Assembly: GCF_014633365.1 (NCBI RefSeq)
Contig: NC_068341.1
Coordinates: 23,418,339 to 23,482,338 of the forward strand
Reading direction: 5' to 3'
DNA length: 64,000 nucleotides
Source: Diospyros lotus
Taxonomy: Eukaryota; Streptophyta; Magnoliopsida; Ericales; Ebenaceae
The notes under the pieces are model-generated. The model saw only the letters and a list, made by a program, of their open reading frames with translations, was not told where the DNA came from and made no database searches. Position numbers and translations under genes: made by a program. Shown one piece after another: positions 10,653-19,699 of this stretch (its first letter is position 1; the number at the start of each line of letters is the position of its first letter).

Positions 10653-12180
10653 CCAACAAGTTCCCGATCCACCAATAGCAACCATCACCAAACAACATGT
10701 TAAAGACAAAGCAGAAGGAATATGTACAACTAAGGAATATCAAGTAGGCACGGCCTCACTTGTAGGCACGGTGCACAAACCAAGGAAAATACAATTTGCA
10801 ATCCATAAGCTACGAGCAAGAGTAGTCATGTTTAATCCCATCGACGAACCACAACAACAAACTCCGTGATCAAGCAAAATAGGAAAGAAATGCTCGAAAA
10901 TAGGGAAACATGAGATGTAAGCAACAACCATCCACAAGTGGAAACCAAGAGTGATCAATAGGAATCAAATAGCATGGTAGGTTTACACCTAGTAATCCAC
11001 GAGGCGTTAGGAAACCCTAGCAGCGGAAACAATGGATCGAACCTGCCGAAATATTTGTAGGGTTTCCATGCAAAGTAAATATGCACAAATTTTCGTTAAA
11101 TTAACATGTAAGTCCATCATAACAAAAGAGGTACAAATCTCCATATATTTACAACACTTTTGAACTGAATTACATAAAACGATAAAATAAAGCTTAAACG
11201 TCCTCTGAATCATTCCCGTGTGCCTCGCTTGCTTCCTTATTCCCTGGCACACCAAACCTACCTGGAACGCGAAGCGTTCCAGGGGCATCAACCCAAGTTA
11301 GATATTGGAATCTAAGTGAGATGTTCTCAAGAAATAAATAGCTCATGTATGAAAATGCAAATATGCAAAAATGAAACCCCCATTTGTGGAAGTCATGCCA
11401 GGGTGTTGCAATCACCCCCGCGCACGCCATGCTCACCTCAACACGCATATGTGACTCCGCGAGTCACTCATGGCGGCCACTAACTTGCCACAAACATCCA
11501 CATGTCATGAAATGATGAAATAAGTGGAATTGCATGCCAAACAAGAGAAGTAAGTGATCATGTCCACATATAACACACAAATGAATCAAAGGATGATCAA
11601 TATGAAGAGCAAAGGATGCAGAGAACACTCACTCTTGCTACCTTTCTTGTTGCACCACTGATTTTTATGAAAATTCAGCCCTTTTAAGCTGCAGTTACAT
11701 ATAGTACGTGTCACCAAACTAAAATATTTTTACATAGGATTATAGTAAATCATTTAAGGAAGAAACCATAAAAATTTCAAAGAAAAGGGACTATGCACGC
11801 GCCCTCACGCGCCCCCATAAGAGTGCCCACGCGCCTGCAGTCACCCCTTTCCTCAAGTATAACACTCTTTGGTCTCCCGTTTGGTCCCCAACCAAGCTTC
11901 CGAACTTGCAAGATTTTCCAAAATAAAAGAACTGGGGTAGTTACCTTTTGGTTTGAAGTTTCCTTCCTCAGATTCCCAAGCCATGTTTTGTTCCAAGCCT
12001 CGGGCACTTCTTTCCTGGAACAGTCATACTTAAAATCATATGACCAATACTCAAACCTCATCAGTAAAATAATTCCAGAAACATTCATAACCACCTGCAT
12101 ACATGGGTTGGGGTATGTCATAACCATGGGTGGAATGCTTCCCAGTATAGGCATGTGTGTGATATGGGCTTCTTAGGAAA
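10653..12180 (-). mobile_element. Inverted gypsy LTR fragments
   Basis: 10653 to about 10965 is a near-identical reverse complement of about 14479-14797 in the large LTR. From about 10980 to 12180, read on the minus strand, are other LTR landmarks: the CTCACTTAGAT..ATCTAACTTGGG box, the GCAGGTTCGATCC box and the GCGCGTGAGGGCGC box. They are not collinear with the first piece. At least two inverted LTR fragments are joined here. No genes are seen. Confidence 0.65.
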
Positions 12181-12389
12181 GTGTGTTTCCCAGGATAACA
12201 AGCATGGGGATATATGTGTTCCCCGAATTTGGCCTTGGGAAGGGAGATTTATTCTGGTTATTGACTTGACCTTCGGTTTAGTGTGCGAATTATTATACAC
12301 CTCGGCTATTGTGAGTAATTGGCTCTGATTTGATCTGGCCCTAGCACGGATGTTGATATAGTGGTGGGAATGTTTTGGCAGTGCTATCT

Positions 12390-12978
12390 GTGTGAAAAGT
12401 TCGAGGTCTTCATGATTGCTTGAGGAGCCTGTTCTTCCAGAGGGATTTGAATGCAGGGTAACGACGATGGATAGAGTTTTTGAGGGGTTGTGGTTATGTG
12501 ATCTAGTACCATCTCGGGAGGGGGAACGTGGTGGCTAATGCGGGAATGAGCCTGTTCTATTGACCCGAGAGTGGGGACTGGTGGAGGCTTTTTAGCCTGT
12601 GGCATTGAATGTGATTCCTGATGGAACATCTATTTACGTTGCTAACCTGGCGATTCACTCTCATCTGATGAACAGATCCGGCAAGCTATTCTAGAAGACT
12701 CGAAGGTGTGGTCATGAGTTGACAATTAGAAATGGGACAAACCCTGGTATTCGACTTTTGGGAGAATGCTATGATATTTTGATTCAAATTTTGTGTCTGA
12801 GGCCAAGAGTTAAGCCAAACCATATTGATCGAGGCAGCCAAGTAAATCATCGACCTCGATGTGAGATTTGAGGAGTAAAATGATATTTCTTGGTGAAGGG
12901 ATTTGCTTCAGGGAATAGATTCTGAGTGAGCTATGAAGAGAAATTTCGGGGACGAAATTTATTTTAAGGGGGGGAGGA
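12390..12978 (+). pseudogene. Decayed gypsy RNase H/integrase tail with polypurine tract
   Basis: Many stops and frameshifts, but the stretch follows the RNase H region of the gag-pol above (8797 onward) at nucleotide level. It ends in a purine tract (AAGGGGGGGAGGA) directly before an LTR start. It marks the 3' end of a second, mostly deleted gypsy element whose 3' LTR follows. The preceding ~200 bp are unassigned. Confidence 0.65.
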
Positions 12979-15638
12979 TGTAATACCCCAAAATTTAATA
13001 TAAAGGTTGGATGATGCAATAAAGTGTTTTAATGGAAGTTTTAAACTTAAGTGTAAATGGGAATGATTTTAAGGACTCAAATGCAAATATCAAAGGATAG
13101 CTTCTCCAACAATAGGAATAATTGTAATTATAAATGCTTATTTAAGAAGCTTTGTGTTGGTGAAATGGGATTGGAGGATTATCCCTAAAAGTCCTAAGGC
13201 TTATGATGATAATAATTACTTTTACCCTTAATTCAAAGTAAGGAAAACTTGGAAGAATTCTATTGGTTCACCAAAAGACTTGGAAGACTTGACTTGGAAG
13301 ATTTGTATTTGGCTTGCAAAAGAAGAGAATGATAGAACTTATCTTAAAGCCACGTGAAGGAGTATTTGGAGATTGGAAGAAATGAGAAGCTTGATTTGGA
13401 AGATAGGATCAAAGTAGAAATATTCAAAAGTTACAATGATGATTCTTACCCCAAAAGTCTTAAGTGGCATGAGTTGGTAAACTTTCATTGGAGGACTAAT
13501 TGACATAATGAAGGCTTATTGAAGAAGCCTTGAGGTGGTAAAGTGTTATTGGATGATTTGTGCACAAAAGTCTTAAACCATGATTACCTTTATTTCTTAA
13601 TTCAAAAGCAAATGTAGTTGGAAGCTTGCCATTGGCTTGCAAAAAGATAAGGATAAGGTAGGTGGAATAAGTGGGCACGCAAGGGGCAAATGGAAGGAGT
13701 GGATTGGGAGAGAAAAAGCTTCTAAGAGAAGAATGGAATCAAATGTGAGTTTTTTCAAAGATAGTAATCATGGCTAGGATAGAAAATAACCAAATGTGAT
13801 CTTGAAGCTTGGAGGTAAAAGGACTATTAAAAGGGGTGGACATTTGGACCACGTAGAAGGAAAAATAGAAGAGGAAAAGCAAGAGAAGAAGAAACCAAAG
13901 AAGAAGGCAAGAGAAGCCAAGTGGGAGACCAGATTGGAAATCACCAAAAAGGGAAAAGAAAGCTAAAAGGTAAGTCACTTTTCTTTCTGTAGAGTCGTAG
14001 TACTCTGAAAGGGGAGTTCGTAGGTTCAAACGGAAGTCAAATCGGAGTTAAAATGAAGGAGTTATGGCCGTTTTAATTTTGGGTTGCAAAATAGAGAAGG
14101 GGTAGCGCGTGGCCACCCTTCCGGGGGCCCGTGAGGGCGCATCTGACCTCCGTTTAGCCTGAAATTTTCACCGTTGTTCTTCTATTTTAATTACCTACAA
14201 CTCTGAGTAGAAATATTTAAGGTTTGATTCTTCGAAATATGTGATTTCTGCAGAACAGCCCCTAGTGCTCGAAACCGGGCTGTAAACTGTGCTATTGAAG
14301 GGAAAACGATCAAGGTGAGTGGTTCTTGTGCATGCTTCCTATTGATCCATCTTAGTTCCATTTGTGAGTGGTTATTGTGCATGCTTCCTATTGATCCATC
14401 TTAGTTCCATTTGTGAGTGATTCTCATGCATGCTTCCTCTAAATCATTCTTGGTTTCATTTGTGAGAGGTTCTTATGCATGCTCCTTGATTCCTATTGAT
14501 CACTCTTGGTTTCCACTTGTGGATGGTTGTTGCTTACATCTCATGTTTTCCTATTTTCGAGCATTTCTTTCCTATTTTGCTTGATCATGGAGTTTGTTGT
14601 TGTGGTTCGTCGATGGGATTAAACATGACTACTCTTGCTCGTAGCTTATGGATTGCAAATTGTATTTTCCTTGGTTTGTGCACCGTGCCTACAGGTCGTG
14701 CCTACTTGATATTCCTTAGTTGTACATATTCCTTCTGCTTTGTCTTCAACATGTTGTTTGGTGATGGTTGCTATTGGTGGATCGGGAACTTGTTGGCTGC
14801 TTGTTGGGAACATCACGAGGATCGGGGTGGTAATCCCGTGCCCAGAGGTGGGGCCGTGCCTAGAGGTGAGGCTAAGGGGTTGGACCACGATCCCGTGCCT
14901 ACAGGTGAGGCTGAGATGTTTCACACAAGTGCCGACGAGCATAGTGGTGGCTCGTAATCCCGTGCCTAGAGGTGGGGCTGAGGGATTGGACCACGACTAC
15001 ATGCCTAGAGGTTGGGCTTAGCCTGGAGGTGAGGCTATGAGGTTTGACACAAGTGTTGGAAAGGATGATGGTGACTCGGGGAGGTTTTGTTTTGATATGG
15101 TCTTGGAAGGTTTATACTTAATTCTGCTTGTTTCCTGGCATAACTGCATATTGCTCTTGCATGCACTGTTTCTTTCTTTCTTACCACTCACTTAGATATC
15201 ATTATCTAACTTGGGTGTTTCTTACCCCTGGGGCATTCATCGTCCCAGCTTTATCAGAAGTGTCAAGCGTTACAGGTTCCAGGTTAAAGCGTGAGCAAGG
15301 AGGTGGAGCTTCACTAGCTTTGGGATCTTGGATTCATTATGTACCCCTGTAACCGAAGTAATATATTGTGAATAGCAGTTAGGGTACTCAAAGTTTGTAA
15401 TAAAAGGATGCCCTACAGTTGTACTACATTAATAAGTTGTGTCTTTCCAGAGTGTTAAGAGTCTTTTACATTTCTTGTACCTGGTAATGAAATCTAGTGG
15501 AAACCCATTTTATTTAGCTTTGGTTAAGATTGCAGGTTCGATCCAATGCTTCCGTTGGTAAGGGTTTCCATAACGCCCGTAGGTGAAGTTAGCTTGTATT
15601 TGATATCATAATGGTATTTGGAAAAGTGGGGCGTTACA
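12979..15638 (+). mobile_element. 2.66-kb LTR of a large Ty3/gypsy element
   Basis: Starts TGTAATACCCCAAAA right after a polypurine tract and ends GGGCGTTACA. It lacks protein-coding similarity. It contains a tandem of CATGCTTCCTATTGATCC-type units at about 14330-14500 and short GTGCCTAGAGGTGGGGCT-type repeats at about 14830-15040. ORFs within it are incidental. It relates to the truncated LTR at 1057-3148. Confidence 0.7.
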
Positions 15639-16010
15639 GTTGTGTAACTCTCTCAAGTCAAGTCTCCCAAGTTAAGTCTCCCAAGTTAAGACTTTTAATC
15701 ATTATAACCAATCTTCCTATTCAAGCTTCTCCTTTCTTCCAATCTCATTTCTCCATTTGCCCTTTATGTGACCCTTTATTCAACCCATCTTATCCTTATC
15801 TTTTAGCAAGCCAATAACATGCTTACAACTTTCTTTACTTGTGAATTAAGAAAGAAAGGAGAAGCTTGTAAGACATGAATTGGCCAGAGAAGACATTTAG
15901 GTTTGCCTTTATCATGACATTTACTTTGTACTTAAATCCTTAAAATCACTTTTATTTGCATACAAATCCTAAACTTGTATTTAAACACATTTCACTCCAT
16001 CATCTTTGTC
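15639..16010 (+). repeat. Spacer ending in the right copy of the 106-bp direct repeat
   Basis: 15905-16010 repeats 10237-10342. The rest is AT-rich and non-coding, with short tandem AAGTCTCCCAAGTT-type units near 15655-15690. Confidence 0.75.
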
Positions 16011-16238
16011 GAACGGGATGTTATATGTGGTATCAGAGTCGACCCCCGAGCCTCTGAGCGCGATGGTGGGGCAAACCTCAGCGAGGAGGCTGAGTCCCGA
16101 GGAGGGTGTGTGTAGGCCCCTATGGGGGGTGCGTGTAGGCACCTTAGGCGAATCCCACATCGGCCATGCAAGGGGGGAGATCTGGGACAGGTTGTAAGGT
16201 CGCATGACGAGGACGTCATGTGCTTAAGGGGGGGAGAA
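16011..16238 (+). mobile_element. Cassandra internal region with second primer site and polypurine tract
   Basis: Begins with a remnant of the LTR end (GAACGGGATGTTA) and a second primer-site-like TGGTATCAGAGT at 16028-16039. About 190 bp of GC-richer non-coding sequence then ends in AAGGGGGGGAGAA before the 3' LTR. The size and layout match the short non-coding interior of an ordinary Cassandra TRIM. Confidence 0.7.
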
Positions 16239-16464
16239 TGTAATACCCCGAGAGCCCAGAGAAGTTAGTATATATCGAGGATAGTGTAAGAAAGGAAACA
16301 ACACCAGCTGGATACCTTTTGGGCTGAATGTTGGCAAAGAACTCCCAAGTTAAGCGTGCTTAACCTAAGGTAATCCAAGGATGGGTGACCCCCCTAGGAA
16401 GTTCGCGTAGGCCCATCAGGGTAAGTTGTTCTGGTCCTTCCTATCGCTCGAACGGGATGTTACA
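16239..16464 (+). repeat. 3' LTR, Cassandra type, with 5S-like domain
   Basis: Same 226 bp as 4731-4956 with about four substitutions by eye. The 5S-like boxes fall at about 16348-16361 and 16379-16390. Followed by the CCCAT target duplication. Confidence 0.9.
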
Positions 16465-17298
16465 CCCATCACTTGGATAAGCTGCACGTGAGTCATCCTA
16501 AGACAAATTTTCACCTATAAAATCATTGTTGTAGTTGAGCAACAACATTGAGAAATTAAACTTTTCTGGAAACGATGTAGATTTGAAAAAAATAAGAAAT
16601 TAATCCCTTTAAAATCAGAATCTTTACAAAGCTAAAAAGGATTTATGAAAGATGAAATAAACCCATAACGAAGAAGAAGAAATCAACAAACTCTTGGAGG
16701 TTGTCAAACGAAGGCAACAATCGGAAGATTGGAAAGAGCCTCTACAACAAGCAACCTGCAAAGCAGCGCAAGGCTAGGCACTACAACAAGCAACCTGCAA
16801 AGCAGTGCTAAAGCAAGTAGGAGATAGATCTGAAGTGGGTGGGACAGTCGTCTAGTGCATCAGGAGGACCTAGTGATTGAAATAAGCGGAATCGAAGCAC
16901 CCAGATCTAGAACAGATCTGGGTTGCATATGGAATAGATCTAGAATAGATTTGGGTTGCTAAAGAAACATCCGATTCCATATTTGGGTAACAGAGATCTA
17001 ATTTTCATTCACACACAAAAACTCGAGGGAAGAATAAACTAACAATCCTGGAGACAGAGGCATAACTCGAGGTGAGAAACACAAGAAGAAGACATAAGTT
17101 CTTACTAATCCAATGAAATAAGGATCCGAAAAGCATGTTTTTCCATTTGAACACCTTAAGCCCTCAAAAGAAATCAAAACCCTTGAATATATTACAGGAC
17201 AATAAATGCATGAAAAAAGTCAAGAGCCACCGCCCATAGTTCTAGCAAACATGCACACATGAAACTAGGGAGCTACAACATTATGAGAAGAAAGACTA
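16465..17298. other. Intergenic stretch without recognised features
   Basis: AT-rich, no convincing ORF. A short duplicated phrase (CTACAACAAGCAACCTGCAA) occurs at about 16742 and 16782, and ACAGATCTGG/ATAGATCTAGAA phrases recur near 16900-16960. Confidence 0.35.
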
Positions 17299-18340
17299 TT
17301 AAGATGTTTGGGGGTCATTTATGTCGATGGACGAAGGACTCGCCCTGAACACACATGAATGTTGAAGATTGTTAAGATGTTCAGGGGTCACTTGCATCGA
17401 TGGATGAAGGACTTGTCCTGAATACACGCGAATATTGAAGATTGTTAAGATGTTCGGGTGTCACTTGCGTTGACAAATGAATGACTTGCCCCGAACACAT
17501 GCAGATGTTGAAGACCATTAAGATGTTCGAGGATCATCTACATCGATGGGTGAAAGATTAGCCTCGAACACACATGGATGATGAAAAGATTGTTAAGATG
17601 TTCGGGGGTCAATAACGTTAACGGACAAAAAACTCACCTTGGACACTTGTTACAAAACTACTAATGAAAAGACTGTTAAGATGTTCGGGGATCAATAACG
17701 TCAACGGATAAAAGACTTGCATTGGACACATTCGACAAAATTACTAATAAAAAGACTGTTAAGATGTCAGAGGGTCAATAACGTTGATAGATGAAAGACT
17801 GACCTAGGATACACAAACAAAACTATTAATGTAAAAATCGTTAAAATGTTTGGGGGTCAATAATGTCGATGGACAAAAGATTCACTTCAGACACACATGG
17901 GAAAACTACTCATGAAAAAACTATTAAGATGTTCAGGAATCACTTGCGTCAATAGATGAAGGTCTTGCCCCAAACGCATGCGAATGTTTAAGACCATTAA
18001 GATGTTCGGGGGTCACTTGCATTGACGAACAAAGGACTTGCCCCGAACACACATGGATGTTGAAAACTGTTAGGATGTTTAGGGGTCACTTGCATCGATG
18101 AATGAATACATGCAGATATTGAAGACCATTGAGATATTTAGGGTTTAATAATGTATGAACGAAATACTCGTCTCGAACACATGCGGATGTTGAAGACAGT
18201 TAAGATATTTGAGGGTTAATAACATCGACGGATAATGGCTCACCTTGAACATACGCAAATGTTGAAGACAATTAAGATATTCGCGGGTCACTTGCATTAA
18301 CGGATAAATGACTCATCGCCAAATACTACTAGGTTGTGAA
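17299..18340. repeat. Degenerate ~73-bp tandem array, about 14 copies
   Basis: The word TTAAGATGTTCGGGGGTCA recurs with starts near 17299, 17372, 17445, 17518, 17593, 17676, 17759, 17841, 17923, 17997, 18070, 18129, 18200 and 18272. Spacing is 73 bp in the left part, 82-83 bp in the middle and about 60-73 bp at the right. Each unit also carries CTTGCCCCGAACACA and ATGTTGAAGA words. It is a minisatellite-like array 0.9 kb from the end of the host gene, with no coding frame. Confidence 0.85.
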
Positions 18341-18665
18341 AATGCTTTCAATATTTTTAAATTTTTTATGAATAAAAATTATTTTAAAGGATAAAAAATA
18401 TTATAGTTTTTGCATTAAAAATATATTTTATGTTATATGTGTATACATCCACATATAAATTAAATAAAGAGAGATAATGAAATTGCCAAAAGGATATATT
18501 CAAGTGCTTTTACAGTTAATACTACCTGGATATAAAAATGCTTTCAATAGTTTTAAATTTTTTATGATTAAACATTATTTTAAATGACAAAAAATGTAAT
18601 TTTTTGCCTTAAAAATATACTTTATGTTTTATGCATATATATCTACATACATTTAAAAATTATAT
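18340..18665 (+). repeat. Two diverged direct copies of a ~140-bp AT-rich unit
   Basis: About 18345-18480 and 18527-18665 share AAAATGCTTTCAATA, TTTTAAATTTTTTATGA and a TTAAAAATATA..TTTATGTT stretch in the same order. No coding capacity. Confidence 0.65.
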
Positions 18666-18810
18666 AAAAAGGAGGAGCAATGGCAGGTGGCCGCCGCGGA
18701 ACTCACTTGGCAGTTGGCTTGGGCTTGGAAAAAGCCCCAGCCCCAGCCATCATTAGGACGCTCCCAGCGGCAAGGGTTCTTTCTACCCTCATCGCTGGGG
18801 TTTTGTAGTG
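18666..18810. mobile_element. CACTA-type transposon terminus
   Basis: The right end, read on the minus strand from 18810, is CACTACAAAACCCCAGCG, which fits CACTA-superfamily ends. CGCTGGGG and CCCAGCGG boxes behind it resemble subterminal repeats. I could not find the matching left terminus, so it is a fragment or an element with a diverged partner end. Confidence 0.4.
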
Positions 18811-19201
18811 ATGGCAACTAGCAGAGACTACGACTCTGTATTTAGCTGGCATGGTGCCTCAGATGCATAAAATAATTTCTCCTCGGCTCCAGTAGTCTCA
18901 TGTTTGAACATTCCCCAAGAATATGTTTCAACCCTCATGGCCGGGCACCATCATATATAATCAAAATCCTCCAGCAAATTCCTAATTGACATCCAGAAGG
19001 GCATAGATGGAATACACATCATGATTAAAATTACAGCTTTGTGCTTCCTCTAATCAGATTTAGTTCAGCTCAACATGACAATCACCATTAATTACAGAAC
19101 TAGTAACATTCGATCAAAATGACTGACACCCAAACATTTGTGCAATTGTGTCACAAAACACAACAAAGTGGTGTCAACTTACTGAGCTATACTATACCCC
19201 A
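18811..19201 (-). other. 3' flank and probable 3' UTR of the ubinuclein gene
   Basis: Lies downstream of the TGA at 19202-19204 in minus-strand sense. No canonical AATAAA is seen, so the cleavage site is not placed. No other gene is evident. Confidence 0.4.
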
Positions 19202-19699
19202 TCAACTGGGCTGTTCAAAGTTTGGGGCACCAGTAGCTGAATGCTGGCTTGGTCTTGGAGGAGCACAAGCCGATGGAAGGCTTGGTTTTTGAGGAGCAGC
19301 GACCTGCTTATGGGACTTCAATCTTGACTCCCCCTGTACATAAGTTAACTTCTCCGGACGGCGGTGAGCTTCACCCGACTCAAATTTTGGTTTTCTCTTT
19401 ACCTTCTTCTGTGGCATTGCATCTTTCCTCCTCGAGTCACTGGGATTAGTTGAACTGCCTGCGACTTTCTCTTGTTTAGGCTGGTATATGTTGGGATCAT
19501 TAATGGTATCAGGCATCCATACAGTAGTACTTGCTGCTGCTGCTGCTGCTGCCGCACCAGGTGGCCTGCTGGTTGGGGTCAAACCATGATTACCAACTAA
19601 CCTTTGCAGCACATGTTGTGGCTGAACAACAGAACTAGTTTCAAACTGAGCAGCCTCGTTACTTGGAATTGACTTCTTCCTCCTTATTTTCTCTGCATC
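19202..19699 (-). CDS. UBN1: Ubinuclein exon 13 (stop codon)
   Basis: Residues 576-740 plus TGA at 19202-19204. Starts [10 protein letters not shown] after acceptor TTTAG. Contains an eight-alanine run encoded by one GCG and seven GCA codons, then a Pro/Ser/Lys-rich, probably disordered tail. Separated from exon 12 by an 11.2-kb intron. Confidence 0.92.
   Translation of the reverse strand, partial: DAEKIRRKKSIPSNEAAQFETSSVVQPQHVLQRLVGNHGLTPTSRPPGAAAAAAAASTTVWMPDTINDPNIYQPKQEKVAGSSTNPSDSRRKDAMPQKKVKRKPKFESGEAHRRPEKLTYVQGESRLKSHKQVAAPQKPSLPSACAPPRPSQHSATGAPNFEQPS

Larger units (their letters stand above)
4731..16464 (+). mobile_element. 11.7-kb Cassandra-LTR retroelement carrying a Ty3/gypsy coding region (chimeric or rearranged)
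   Basis: Two 226-bp terminal repeats (4731-4956 and 16239-16464) begin TGTAATACCCC and end GATGTTACA. They differ at about four positions by eye. They are flanked by the 5-bp duplication CCCAT (4726-4730 and 16465-16469). A primer site for initiator tRNA-Met follows the left LTR, and a G-rich polypurine tract precedes the right LTR. Both LTRs hold a 5S-rRNA-like segment, the diagnostic trait of Cassandra TRIMs, which normally span under 1 kb and encode nothing. Inside lie a 131-codon ORF, a gypsy gag-pol frame, and from 10131 to 16010 rearranged pieces of a larger gypsy element. The perfect target duplication argues that the outer LTRs entered as one unit. Whether the coding region arrived with them or was inserted later is open. 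Confidence 0.8.

Noticed and set aside
11777..12176. Overlapping 125- and 127-codon ORFs
   Set aside because: They occupy an inverted LTR fragment on both strands and show no domain.
10740..14957. Two similar small proteins at about 10740-10958 (minus) and 14496-14957 (plus)
   Set aside because: Both are incidental frames within the two inverted copies of one LTR segment; their similarity comes from nucleotide identity, not coding constraint.
16770..16790. CACTACAACAAGC as the left end of a CACTA element ending at 18810
   Set aside because: It does not match the right-end sequence beyond the first bases and lacks a matching 3-bp flank.
17299..18340. CRISPR array
   Set aside because: Units are contiguous and degenerate with no unique spacers, and the context is a plant genome.
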